DNA of 64,000 nucleotides. Origin: Segnochrobactrum spirostomi (GTDB lineage: Bacteria > Pseudomonadota > Alphaproteobacteria > Rhizobiales > Segnochrobactraceae). Each line of letters opens with the position of its first letter. The stretch's first letter is position 1. Shown one piece after another: positions 18,486-27,455 of the stretch. The stretch lies in assembly GCF_009600605.1 (NCBI RefSeq), contig NZ_VWNA01000003.1, positions 682,001-746,000 on the forward strand, written 5' to 3'. The notes under the pieces are model-generated. The model made no database searches. It saw only the letters and a list, made by a program, of their open reading frames with translations, and was not told where the DNA came from. A program made the position numbers and the translations under genes.

Positions 18486-19475
18486 ATGATGCTGAGGAAG
18501 CTCGTTCTTGGTTTGCTCACCTGCGGCCTCTTCGCGGCGCCGGCACTCGCAGCCGACAAGATCACCTTCCAGCTCGATTGGCTGCCCGGCGGCGACAAGG
18601 CGCCGATCTATGTCTGCATCCACCACGGCTTCTGCGAAGCGGCGGGCCTCGATGTCGAGATCGCCTCGGGTCGCGGCTCCACGGAGGCGATCTCGCGCCT
18701 CGCGGCCGGTTCGTCGGATGTCGGCGTGGCCGACATCGGCGCGCTGATGGCGGCGAGGGCGAACGAGAACGTCAAAGTCACGGCCATCCTGTCCGTGTTC
18801 AACAAGGGTCCGCACGCCTTCTATGTCGTGAAGGGCGGCAGCATCTCCACGATCAAGGACGTCAAGGGCAAGACCATCGCCACCTCGCCCTTTACGTCGT
18901 CGAACGTGTTCCTGCCCCTGGTGCTCAAGGATGCCGGCATCGATCCCTCCGAGATCAAGCTGATCAAGGCCGATCCCGGCGCCCTCGGCCCGATGCTGAT
19001 GACCGGCAACGTCGACGCCATCATCGCCTGGATGACCGACAAGACCCGCTACACCAACCAAGGCAAGGAAGCCGGCAAGGAGATCGTCGCCCTGCCGTGG
19101 GACGCTGCCGGCCTCGAGCTCTATTCCGCCTCGCTGATCGCCAACGACGATTTCCTCAAGACCAAGCCGGACGTCGCCAAGCGCTTCGTCGCCGCCTACG
19201 TGAAGTCGATGGAATTCACCAAGGCCCACCCCGAAGAGGCGGCGGCCGACGTGACCGCCGTGGTCAAGGAGCTCAATTCCGAGGATGTTCTGGGGTCCAT
19301 CCACGACACCTTGCCGCTCATGTTCAACGAGGTGACCGAGAAGGACGGCGTCGGCGTGTTCGTGCCGGCGCGCCTTGCGGAAACATGGCGCCGCGTCTCC
19401 GCCGCCCAGAACCTCGATCCTGCGAAGCTCGATCCCGAGACGGTCGTGACGCGCCAGTTCATCCCGGCACAATGA
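18486..19475 (+). CDS. NMT1/THI5-like (NitT/TauT-class) ABC binding protein
   Basis: 329 aa with a Sec signal peptide (MMLRKLVLGLLTCGLFAAPALA, cleaved near residue 22 before ADK). The mature start ITFQLDWLPGGDKAPIYVC is typical of THI5/NMT1-like proteins, which bind aminopyrimidines, sulfonates, nitrate or aromatic acids. Gene order binding protein, ATPase, permease, then a dioxygenase suggests an import-and-oxidise unit. Presence of a cytosine-deaminase-like gene downstream favours a pyrimidine-type ligand, but this is inference. Confidence 0.88.
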   Translation: MMLRKLVLGLLTCGLFAAPALAADKITFQLDWLPGGDKAPIYVCIHHGFCEAAGLDVEIASGRGSTEAISRLAAGSSDVGVADIGALMAARANENVKVTAILSVFNKGPHAFYVVKGGSISTIKDVKGKTIATSPFTSSNVFLPLVLKDAGIDPSEIKLIKADPGALGPMLMTGNVDAIIAWMTDKTRYTNQGKEAGKEIVALPWDAAGLELYSASLIANDDFLKTKPDVAKRFVAAYVKSMEFTKAHPEEAAADVTAVVKELNSEDVLGSIHDTLPLMFNEVTEKDGVGVFVPARLAETWRRVSAAQNLDPAKLDPETVVTRQFIPAQ

Positions 19476-20260
19476 GGCATGGCATGACGGATCAGCCCGC
19501 CATCCGCTTCGAGCGCGTCGGACAGACCTTCGACACCCGGTCGGGGCGGACGGAGGCCCTGCGCAACGTGTCCTTCGAGGTCCGACGCCACGAGTTCCTG
19601 GCGATCCTTGGGCCGTCGGGCTGCGGCAAATCCACGTTGCTGCGCCTGATCGCCGGGCTGCTGAAGCCCACAACCGGCCGGTTGGAGGTGTTCGGCCTGC
19701 CGGTCGCCGAGCCGCGCGACGATATCGGCATCGTCTTCCAGAAGCCGACCCTGCTGCCGTGGGCCACCGTGGAGGACAATGTCCTCTTCCCCGCCCGGCA
19801 CAAGCGGGGGCGGGTGAGCGCCGAAGAGCGCGATCAGGCCCGCGCCTTGCTCGCGATGGTCGGCCTCGACGGTTTCGCCAAGAGACTGCCGGACGAATTG
19901 TCGGGGGGAATGCAACAGCGCGTCGGCATCGCCCGGGCGCTGTTGATGGACCCAGACATCCTGTTGATGGACGAGCCATTCTCCGCCCTCGATGCCCTAA
20001 CGCGGGAGGTGATGGGTTTCGATCTTCTGGGCATTTTCTCCGAGCGGCCGAAGACCGTCGTGTTCATCACCCATTCCGTGAGCGAGGCGGCCCTTCTGGC
20101 CGACCGTGTTCTGGTCATGACGGGGCGGCCGGGAACCGTTCTCACCGACATGAGCGTGCCGGCGCCTCGACCGCGCGGACCGGAGACGGCAAAGGACAAG
20201 GCGATCCATGAGCTTGCTTCCACTCTCCGCGACCTCCTCCTCCAGCGCGATGCCGCGTGA
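19472..20260 (+). CDS. NitT/TauT-class ABC importer, ATPase
   Basis: 262 aa, the normal length for SsuB/TauB/NrtD-type ATPases. Walker A GPSGCGKST, Q loop VFQKPTLLPW, signature LSGGMQQR, Walker B ILLMDEPFSALD, and switch His in FITHSVSEA. ATG 19472 overlaps the binding-protein stop; ATG 19484 is an alternative in the same frame (MTDQPAIRFE). It overlaps the permease start by 53 bases if ATG 20208 is used. Confidence 0.92.
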   Translation: MRHGMTDQPAIRFERVGQTFDTRSGRTEALRNVSFEVRRHEFLAILGPSGCGKSTLLRLIAGLLKPTTGRLEVFGLPVAEPRDDIGIVFQKPTLLPWATVEDNVLFPARHKRGRVSAEERDQARALLAMVGLDGFAKRLPDELSGGMQQRVGIARALLMDPDILLMDEPFSALDALTREVMGFDLLGIFSERPKTVVFITHSVSEAALLADRVLVMTGRPGTVLTDMSVPAPRPRGPETAKDKAIHELASTLRDLLLQRDAA

Positions 20261-21068
20261 GAGCGAGACTGAGGCAGGCCGCGGCACCGTCGCGGCCGGA
20301 GTGCGCCGTGTGGCCGCCACGCCTGGCTTTGCGGCGATCGGCGCGATCGTCGTGGTCATCGTCGTCTGGGAACTCGCGACGCGGCTGTTTGCGATCCCGT
20401 CCTATCTGGTACCGGCGCCCTCGGCGATCCTGCGCTCCTTCGGGGCGATCGACGCGGGTCACTGGATGGTCCACGTGTGGGCGACCTTGCGCGTCGCCCT
20501 GATGGGATTTGCGCTTTCCATCCTGATCGCCATTCCGCTCGCGATCGTCCTCGTCCGCTCTCCCTTTCTCTCGAAGACGATCTATCCCCTTCTCGTCGTG
20601 GTGCAATCGACCCCGGTGGTCGCGATCGCGCCGATCATCATCGTGGTGCTGGGCGCCGGCGACGCGCCGCGGGTTGTGATCACGTGCCTGATCACGTTCT
20701 TCCCGCTCGTCGTCTCGACGGCAACCGGCCTCGCCGCGACGCCGCCGGAACTGATCGAGCTGTCGCGCAGCCTCCGCGCGCCGGCCTTCCGCGAGATCAC
20801 GCAGATCCGCCTGCCCTTCGCCGTCCCGTACATCTTCTCCGCCTTGAAGATCTCGGTCACGCTCTCGGTGATCGGCGCGGTCGTCGCCGAGTTCTGCGCC
20901 TCGGAAGCCGGCATCGGCTACTTCATCCAGTTCTCGACCTCGATGTTCAAGCTGCCGCAAGCCTGGGCAGGATTGTTCGTGCTGGCCGCGATGTCGCTGA
21001 TCCTGTTCCAGTTCGTCGTCATTCTGCAGAAAGTGCTGTTTCCCTGGAGCCTGCCGAAGAAGACGTGA
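20208..21068 (+). CDS. NitT/TauT-class ABC importer, permease
   Basis: 286 aa inner-membrane protein with six predicted helices. The coupling loop ELSRSLRAPAFREITQIRLP is the EAA motif of the SsuC/TauC family. ATG 20208 has AAGG upstream; ATG 20250 in the same frame has no visible ribosome site but would shorten the overlap with the ATPase gene to 11 bases. It completes the importer with the two genes upstream. Confidence 0.91.
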   Translation: MSLLPLSATSSSSAMPRESETEAGRGTVAAGVRRVAATPGFAAIGAIVVVIVVWELATRLFAIPSYLVPAPSAILRSFGAIDAGHWMVHVWATLRVALMGFALSILIAIPLAIVLVRSPFLSKTIYPLLVVVQSTPVVAIAPIIIVVLGAGDAPRVVITCLITFFPLVVSTATGLAATPPELIELSRSLRAPAFREITQIRLPFAVPYIFSALKISVTLSVIGAVVAEFCASEAGIGYFIQFSTSMFKLPQAWAGLFVLAAMSLILFQFVVILQKVLFPWSLPKKT

Positions 21069-21220
21069 GCACGCTCGGGCTCCGGCAACGCCGCAGGGCG
21101 CCATCCATACGGACCCGGCCATCCGCCGTGTCCGCAACCCTGGAGTAGAAGCGGTCGGGCCTCCAACCCGGACATTGCTCCTCAAGCGCCGGCACGCCGG
21201 CCATCGCGAAGGAGAATGCC

Positions 21221-22216
21221 ATGAATGCTCAAGCCTACAGCCTCGCCGAACTGAACAAGGAGACCACCATCGGCGGTCTCGGGACCACGATCGAGCGCGC
21301 CATTCCCGCGATCGATCTCTCCGATTTCCAGACCCGGAGAGGGGAGATCGCGGACGCACTCTGGCAAGCCTCGACCGAGATCGGCTTCTTCCAGGTCTAC
21401 AATCACGGTATTGCCCAAGAGGAGATCGACGCCGCCTTCGACACGGTATGGTCGTTCTTCGAACTGCCGGCGACGGTGAAGGCTCGCTATCCGATGCCGA
21501 AGGGCGTCAATGCCGGGTGGGAATTCAAGGCGCAGGTGCGTCCGTCCACCGGCACGCCGGACAACAAGGAAAGCTACCAGATCACCCGTCCCAACATGGC
21601 CGGGCTGTGGCCGAGCGAAGCGGAGCTGCCGGACTTCCAGGCGCGCATGCTCCGCTTCGAGCACCTCAATTGGCAGCTCGGAATGCGCATCCTCTCCTGC
21701 TTCGCGCTCAAGATGGGCTTTGCCGAAGACTTCTTCACCAAGGCGCACGATCCGGCCTCGGATCAATATCAATCCACGCTTCGGCTCATCCATTATATGT
21801 CGATGGAAGACGCGAAGCCCGAAGATTTCGCGGCGTGGCGCGCGGGCGCCCACTCGGATTTCGATTGCCTGACCATTCTGCACCAGAAGGAAGGCGAAGG
21901 CGGCCTGCAAGTCTGCCCCGGCAAGGACGCCGCGAGCGGCCAATGGACCGACGTGCCGCCGCGGGCGGGCTACATCACCTGCAACATCGGCGACATGCTG
22001 ATGCGCTGGTCGGACGACCAACTGCAATCGACCCTGCACCGCGTGCGGATGCCGCGCCCGGGCGAATATATGGGTCGTCGGCTTTCGCTGCCGTTCTTCT
22101 GCCAGGCCAACCGCGACGCCGTGATCGCCGGACCGCTCGGCAAATATGGTCCGATCAGCGCGGGCGACTATCTGACCATGCGGATCAACGCAAACTTCAA
22201 TAAATCCAAGATGTAA
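21221..22216 (+). CDS. 2-oxoglutarate/Fe(II) dioxygenase, isopenicillin-N-synthase-like family
   Basis: 331 aa. The N-terminal DIOX_N segment runs IPAIDLSDF to GFFQVYNHGI. The 2OG-Fe(II) core has the iron ligands His211 and Asp213 (AHSDFD) and His273 (TLHRVR), plus the oxoglutarate-binding Arg287-x-Ser289 (RRLSLPFF). All cofactor residues are therefore present. Thymine-7-hydroxylase belongs to this superfamily, and the neighbours (THI5-like importer, cytosine-deaminase-like enzyme, and barbiturase 10 kb away) make oxidation of a pyrimidine ring or its methyl group an attractive but unproven idea. Good ribosome site AAGGAGAATGCC before the ATG. Confidence 0.88.
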   Translation: MNAQAYSLAELNKETTIGGLGTTIERAIPAIDLSDFQTRRGEIADALWQASTEIGFFQVYNHGIAQEEIDAAFDTVWSFFELPATVKARYPMPKGVNAGWEFKAQVRPSTGTPDNKESYQITRPNMAGLWPSEAELPDFQARMLRFEHLNWQLGMRILSCFALKMGFAEDFFTKAHDPASDQYQSTLRLIHYMSMEDAKPEDFAAWRAGAHSDFDCLTILHQKEGEGGLQVCPGKDAASGQWTDVPPRAGYITCNIGDMLMRWSDDQLQSTLHRVRMPRPGEYMGRRLSLPFFCQANRDAVIAGPLGKYGPISAGDYLTMRINANFNKSKM

Positions 22217-22287
22217 CGTTGATGATCAGCGGAGCCGATGCCATCGTGGCCGGGGCAATTCGCCACCTGGCCACGATGAGGTTGAGT

Positions 22288-23190
22288 ATGCTGCACGGTC
22301 GCGCACTGCGCTACATCGACGAAGTGGCACGGCAGGGGTCTATTCGCAAGGCGGCGAAGACGCTCCATGTGGCGCCGTCGGCGATCAACCGGCATATTCT
22401 TGACCTGGAAGAAGAGCTCGATGCGCCGATCTTCGAGCGCTTTCCGCGCGGGCTGAAGCTGACGAGCTCCGGCGAACTGCTGATCGCCCATATCCGCGAA
22501 ACGCTCCACGCCCACGAGCGGATGCGCACGCAGATCAAGGCTCTGCGCGGGCTCAACCGGGGCGACGTGTTCGTCGCCACCATGGCGACCCTGGCCGCCG
22601 GCCTGCTCGCGGACATCGTCGCCGCCTATCGCGAGACGGTGCCCCAGATCAGCATCCGCGTGGTGGTGGGGGATCGGGCCGGCGTCACCGAGATGGTGGC
22701 CTCGGGCGAAGCCGATCTCGCCATCGCCTACAACCTGCCGGAGGATACGCGTCTGCAGCGCGCCGGCGAGTTCCACCATCGGCTCGGCGCGGTGATGGCG
22801 CCGGGCCATCCCCTCGCCGGCCGCAAGAGCGTGCGCATCGCCGATTGCCTAAACTATCCGCTGGTCCTCGCGGATCGCCGGCTCTCGCTGCGTGAGGTTG
22901 TGCAGACCCTCGCGCCCGCCCGCGCCGACCTCGTCGCGGTGGTCGAGACGAACTCCATGGAGCTGATGAAGCAGCTCGCATATTCGGAGCCGCACGTCAC
23001 CTTCCTCAACCGCGTCGATGTCGACCGCGAGCTCGCGAGCGGCGCGCTCGCGTTCGTACCGCTTGCAGGCGGCGACGCCCTGCAACGGCTGAACATTCTC
23101 CACCGCGTCCGCGGTTCGCTGTCCCCGGCGGCGAGCCACTTCCTGCATTTTGCCCAAGAGCGGTTGGGCCGGATCGAAGCGCCGGCCTGA
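22288..23190 (+). CDS. LysR-family transcriptional regulator
   Basis: 300 aa from ATG 22288, chosen because GAGG lies six bases upstream and because the helix-turn-helix then begins at the usual place (ALRYIDEVARQGSIRKAAKT). In-frame starts at 22219 and 22276 are longer and lack support. The C-terminal periplasmic-binding-like domain (GEADLAIAYNLP; VETNSMELMKQLAY) would bind the inducer. It sits in line between the dioxygenase and the amidohydrolase rather than divergently, which is less common for LysR genes and suggests it is cotranscribed. Confidence 0.9.
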   Translation: MLHGRALRYIDEVARQGSIRKAAKTLHVAPSAINRHILDLEEELDAPIFERFPRGLKLTSSGELLIAHIRETLHAHERMRTQIKALRGLNRGDVFVATMATLAAGLLADIVAAYRETVPQISIRVVVGDRAGVTEMVASGEADLAIAYNLPEDTRLQRAGEFHHRLGAVMAPGHPLAGRKSVRIADCLNYPLVLADRRLSLREVVQTLAPARADLVAVVETNSMELMKQLAYSEPHVTFLNRVDVDRELASGALAFVPLAGGDALQRLNILHRVRGSLSPAASHFLHFAQERLGRIEAPA

Positions 23191-23201
23191 CGCCTGATCA
23201 C

Positions 23202-24587
23202 GTGACGATTCCCATGGACCAGACCTCTCCGAAGCGGCGTATCGCCGACCTGCTCGACGGCCGATCCGCAGGCGTGCTCACCCGGGCGCGCGTGCCCGCC
23301 GCCCTCCTTGCCGCGCCGCCGAGCGGCGAGATCGAGGTGGACCGGGATGGCGCCGCCCTCGTCGATCTCGTCATCGCCGGCGGCACGATCGGCGCGGTGC
23401 GGCCGGCCGGCCGGGTCGCCGCCGACGACGCCGTCGATCTCGGTGGTCGTCATCTCTGGCCGTTGCTGGTCGATGTGCATGCCCATCTCGACAAGGCCCA
23501 CATTCTCGACCGCGCCCCGGATTCCGGGGGCACCCATCCGGGGGCACGCGCGGCGACGAGTGCGGATCGTGTGGCGCATTGGCGGCGGGACGATCTCCTC
23601 CGCCGCATGGATTTCGCCCTCGCCTGTGCCGACGCCCATGGCGTCGCCGCCATTCGCACGCACCTCGACAGCCACGAGGGGCAGGCCGAGACGACCTGGG
23701 CCGCCTTCGCCGAAATCCGCGCCCGCTGGGAGGGTCGCATCGCCCTTCAATCCGTGGGGCTGGTGCCGCTCGACGCCTACGGCACCGATCACGGCCGCGT
23801 CCTCGCCGACCTGATCGCGACCCACGACGGCTTGATGGGCGGCGTCACCCGCGCCTCCGGCGGCACCCATGGAGAAGGTCTCGACGACATCGATGCCCTG
23901 CTCGACCGGCTCTTCCGTCTCGCCAAGGAGCGCGATCTCGATATCGATCTCCATGTCGACGAAGCGGCCAAGGCGAACGCGCTGCCCCACGTCGCCCGTG
24001 CCACCATCCGCCACGGCTACGAGGGGCGCGTCACCTGCGGTCATTGCTGCTCCCTGGCGCTCCTCCCTGAGGCCGAGGCGCGCGAGCGGATCGCGCTGAT
24101 CGCCGATGCGGGCCTCTCCATCGTTACCCTGCCGGCGGTGAACCTCTATCTCCAAGACCGCGAGGCGGGGCGAACCCCGCGCTGGCGCGGTGTGGCACCG
24201 GTCGAGGAACTGCGTGCGGCGGGAATCCGGGTGGCGGTCGCCGGCGACAATTGCCGCGACCCCTTCTACGCCTATGGCGACCACGACATGCTCGACACGT
24301 GGCGACAGGCGGTGCGGATCCTCCAACTCGATCACCCCTACGGTGATGCCACCGCGCTCGCGGGGCCAGTCCCGGCGGCGATGATGGGGCTCGAAGCCGG
24401 GACGCTCGGCGCGGGTCGGCCGGCGGATTTCATGATCCTAGAGGCCTGGAGCCTCGATCAGGTGATCGCCCGCCCTCAGGCGGACCGCGTCATCGTGCGC
24501 GCCGGCGCGGTCTCCTCTGCCGCCTTGCCCTCCTATTCCACCCTGCACCGAGACGGCGCGTTTCCGCGCGTGGCCAGCGGCGCATGA
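23202..24587 (+). CDS. Cytosine-deaminase-like amidohydrolase (CodA type)
   Basis: 461 aa metal-dependent hydrolase. The metal/catalytic set follows CodA: HAHLDK (His93, His95), LHVDEAAK (the HxDE catalytic region), CGHCCSL (His) and AGDNCRDPF (Asp). It would deaminate or hydrolyse a pyrimidine-like ring in the cytosol. The annotated start is GTG 23202; ATG 23214 is the alternative. It lies 11 bases behind the LysR gene in the importer/dioxygenase unit. The precise substrate is open, since this family includes creatinine, isocytosine and N-acyl variants. Confidence 0.85.
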   Translation: MTIPMDQTSPKRRIADLLDGRSAGVLTRARVPAALLAAPPSGEIEVDRDGAALVDLVIAGGTIGAVRPAGRVAADDAVDLGGRHLWPLLVDVHAHLDKAHILDRAPDSGGTHPGARAATSADRVAHWRRDDLLRRMDFALACADAHGVAAIRTHLDSHEGQAETTWAAFAEIRARWEGRIALQSVGLVPLDAYGTDHGRVLADLIATHDGLMGGVTRASGGTHGEGLDDIDALLDRLFRLAKERDLDIDLHVDEAAKANALPHVARATIRHGYEGRVTCGHCCSLALLPEAEARERIALIADAGLSIVTLPAVNLYLQDREAGRTPRWRGVAPVEELRAAGIRVAVAGDNCRDPFYAYGDHDMLDTWRQAVRILQLDHPYGDATALAGPVPAAMMGLEAGTLGAGRPADFMILEAWSLDQVIARPQADRVIVRAGAVSSAALPSYSTLHRDGAFPRVASGA

Positions 24588-24704
24588 GCGCATGCCGGCT
24601 CGACGAACTACAGGGGACGCGCCTGTCTTGTCGCCCCTGCCGTTCGCGCTCGGGGCGCGCAGCGTCTCGGACCGATCCAAGACGGGCCGACTGGCCGACG
24701 CCCT

Positions 24705-25739
24705 TTACCCCCGCAGCAGACGGACCGCCGCCGGTGGAATATGGACGGCGGCGATGTCGCCGCGCTGGTGGGTCTCGATCCGGACGAGACCACCCCCGAC
24801 CTCGAGGTCGATCCGGCGAACGGAGCCGAGGAATCGGTCGGCGGTGACGGTGCCGCGCTTGATGCCGGGGCCGTCCGTCACCGACGGCGCGAAAACCGGC
24901 TCGATCCGTTCGGGTCGGATGAAGACGGTGATCCGATCGCCCTGCCAATGCCCCGCCGTATCGCACGCGATCGGGCCGACCGCAGTCTCGACGACACCGG
25001 CGGCCGCCACTGTACCGGGCCACAGATTGGATTGTCCGACGAAGCCGGCGACGTAGGCGTCGCGGGGGGCATCGTAGAGGTCGCGCGGGGTGCCGATCTG
25101 GACGATGCGGCCGTCGCGCATCACCGCCACGCGGTCGGCGACGGAGAGCGCCTCCTCCTGATCGTGGGTGACGAGGAGCGTCGCGATGCCGACGTCGCGC
25201 TGCACGCGCAGGATCTCGTCGCGCATCTCGACGCGGAGCGCGGCATCGAGGGCCGACAACGGCTCGTCGAGGAGCAGCCCGCGAGGATCGAACACGAGGG
25301 CGCGGGCGAGCGCGACGCGCTGCTGCTGACCGCCCGACAGCCGCTCGGGCAGCGCATTCGCCTTCGCGCCCATGCCGACGCGCTCCAGCATCGCATGGGC
25401 CTTCTCGCGCCGCGCGGCCCGGGACAGGCCGCGCACGCGCAAGGGAAAGGCGACGTTCTCCCAGGCGCTCAGGTGCGGAAAGAGCGCGTAGTTCTGAAAG
25501 ACGATGCCGAGGTGCCGCCGCTCCGGCACGATCCCGCGGACGTCCTCGCCACCGATCCGGATCACGCCGGCGTCGGGTTCGGCGAAGCCGGCGAGGAGCT
25601 TCAAGGCCGTCGTCTTGCCCGACCCCGAGGCCCCGATCAGCGCGACGAGTTCACCGGGCGCGATGGTCAGGGCGAGATCGTGTACGCCGGTCTTGGTGCC
25701 GGGATAGACGTAGGTGACGCCTTCGAAGGTCAGGCTCAT
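24705..25739 (-). CDS. ABC importer ATPase, spermidine/iron/phosphonate (PotA-FbpC-PhnT) type
   Basis: 344 aa. Walker A GASGSGKTT at 36-44, Q loop VFQNYALFPH, signature LSGGQQQR, Walker B GLLLDEPLSALD, switch His in VTHDQEEA, and a C-terminal TOBE domain (VFIRPERIE). It is the last gene of a minus-strand operon with two permeases and a binding protein; its start overlaps the stop of the permease gene. It converges with the amidohydrolase gene at 24587. The class transports polyamines, Fe(III), thiamine or organophosphorus compounds. Confidence 0.91.
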   Translation of the reverse strand: MSLTFEGVTYVYPGTKTGVHDLALTIAPGELVALIGASGSGKTTALKLLAGFAEPDAGVIRIGGEDVRGIVPERRHLGIVFQNYALFPHLSAWENVAFPLRVRGLSRAARREKAHAMLERVGMGAKANALPERLSGGQQQRVALARALVFDPRGLLLDEPLSALDAALRVEMRDEILRVQRDVGIATLLVTHDQEEALSVADRVAVMRDGRIVQIGTPRDLYDAPRDAYVAGFVGQSNLWPGTVAAAGVVETAVGPIACDTAGHWQGDRITVFIRPERIEPVFAPSVTDGPGIKRGTVTADRFLGSVRRIDLEVGGGLVRIETHQRGDIAAVHIPPAAVRLLRG

Positions 25740-26545
25740 GGCTTCGCCTCCTCGGGACGCGACGGGTTCCGGCGGCCGGCCTTGAGCACGCCGTAGAGCG
25801 CAGCCCAGGTCAGAAGGAAACTGACGACCGACAGGGCCGCCGCCTGGGTCGGCTCCGACTTGCCGACGAGATTGATCGAGACGGGGAAGGTTTCGAACAG
25901 GAGGACGTTCGCGACGGTGAACTCACCGAGCACGACGGTGAACGTCATCAGCGCCGCGTTGACGAGGGCCGGGCGGAGATTGGGAAGCACCACCCAGAAG
26001 ATGGTCTGGGCCTTGCCGGCCCCGAGGCTCGCCGCCGCCCGTCCGAGGCTCGGCAGATCGAGCGCCGCGAGGGCGACGTCGATCGCCCGGTAGGCATAGG
26101 GAAGCGCGAGGAAGACATAGGGCAGCACCAGATAGAACGGCGAGCCGACGAGCCAGCCCGGCCCATGGATCAGCGCGGTGAGGCCGGCCACCATGGCGAT
26201 CGCCGGAATCACGAACGGCAACACCGCCGCCACCTCGAGAAAAATGCGCATCCGCGGCGCGAACAGATGGACCGCGATCGCCGCCGGCACCATGACGAGG
26301 AGGATGACGGCGATCGTCGCCGCCGCGAGCTCGAAGGAGAGCAGGAGCGGACGGATCAGCGCGGCGCGCTCGAACAACGCAGCATAGGCCGACGGGCCAT
26401 AGAGCCCCTGCCCTTCGAACAGGCTGAACGCGAAGGTCGCGACGAGCGGCACCGCGAAGAAGATCGCCGCTGCGACGAGGACGGCCACGCGGAGAGAGGC
26501 GTCAAGGCGCCCGCCGCGGCCGGTCGAACGCGCGGCACCGCTCAT
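25736..26545 (-). CDS. ABC importer permease 2 (PotC/FbpB-like)
   Basis: 269 aa from the ATG that overlaps the stop of the upstream permease gene. Six predicted helices; the EAA-like loop is DLPSLGRAAASLGAGKAQTI, followed by LPNLRPALVNAALMTF, as in PotC/PhnV-type subunits. Stop and next start overlap (ATGA), so the operon is tightly coupled. Confidence 0.9.
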   Translation of the reverse strand: MSGAARSTGRGGRLDASLRVAVLVAAAIFFAVPLVATFAFSLFEGQGLYGPSAYAALFERAALIRPLLLSFELAAATIAVILLVMVPAAIAVHLFAPRMRIFLEVAAVLPFVIPAIAMVAGLTALIHGPGWLVGSPFYLVLPYVFLALPYAYRAIDVALAALDLPSLGRAAASLGAGKAQTIFWVVLPNLRPALVNAALMTFTVVLGEFTVANVLLFETFPVSINLVGKSEPTQAAALSVVSFLLTWAALYGVLKAGRRNPSRPEEAKP

Positions 26546-27450
26546 CGCCGCCCCCGCTTGGTCCTGCGGCCGAGCCAGCCGGAGATCGCAAGGAGAAGCG
26601 CCATGATGGCGATCATCGCGACCGACAGGGCGGCACCGGTTTGCGGCGCGCTCGCGACGTCGCCCGTCAGCACGTTTCCGATTTCGGTCGTCAGCAGCAC
26701 GATGTTGCCGGAGGTGAGCGCATAGGCCGTCGCATAGCCCGAGAAGGCCGAGCCGAACAGGAGAACGAAGGCCGAGACGAGCGAGGGCGCGAGGATCGGC
26801 AGCACCACCAGACGCAAACGCTGGCCGGGACTCGCGCCGAGACTCCGGGCGGCCTGCAGCCAATCGGTGCGGACGGCGCGGATCGCCGGGGAGATCACGA
26901 TCACCATGAGGGGCGTCAGAAAATAGGCATAGGCGATGGCAAGGCCGGCGATCGAATAGAGGGTGAAGCCCATGCCGTAGATGTCGATGCCGAGGGCCTT
27001 CAGTCCGCGCGTGACGATCCCGAACAGACCGAGGGTCGAGACGAAGGCGAAGGCGAGCGGCACCCCGCCGAAATTCGCGGCGACCGCGCTGAAGCTCGTG
27101 ATCGCGGCGGGGAGATGCCGCCCGGCGTCCTCGCGGTTCGCGATGAGGGCGATCGCGAGGCCCGCGACGAGCGAGAGCCCGGCCGAGGCGAGCGAGAGAA
27201 CGACGGAGTTCCACGCGGCGAGTTCGAAGGTCGGGCTCGCGAGGTCCGCGACATAAGCGAGGGTCGGGCCGTCCGGGCCGCGGACCGCCTCGGCGACCAA
27301 CATCGCCGCCGGCGCCACCATGACGATCGCGGTGAGAACGAGGAACGGCGCCATCATCGCGGCCACCACGAGGGCGTGACGGCCGAGACCGAGCCGCCGC
27401 ATGAGGGCGGCGGCTCGGCGGGGCGCGGCGGTGTAGTCGCGTCCGGTCAT
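26542..27450 (-). CDS. ABC importer permease 1 (PotB/FbpB-like)
   Basis: 302 aa from ATG 27450, which lies five bases after the binding-protein stop. A more distal start at 27480 would overlap the upstream gene and adds no conserved sequence. Six helices, with the loop DWLQAARSLGASPGQRLRLV as the ATPase-coupling EAA motif and GVPLAFAFVSTLG in the membrane core. It partners the permease downstream. Confidence 0.9.
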   Translation of the reverse strand: MTGRDYTAAPRRAAALMRRLGLGRHALVVAAMMAPFLVLTAIVMVAPAAMLVAEAVRGPDGPTLAYVADLASPTFELAAWNSVVLSLASAGLSLVAGLAIALIANREDAGRHLPAAITSFSAVAANFGGVPLAFAFVSTLGLFGIVTRGLKALGIDIYGMGFTLYSIAGLAIAYAYFLTPLMVIVISPAIRAVRTDWLQAARSLGASPGQRLRLVVLPILAPSLVSAFVLLFGSAFSGYATAYALTSGNIVLLTTEIGNVLTGDVASAPQTGAALSVAMIAIMALLLAISGWLGRRTKRGRR

Positions 27451-27455
27451 GAGGC

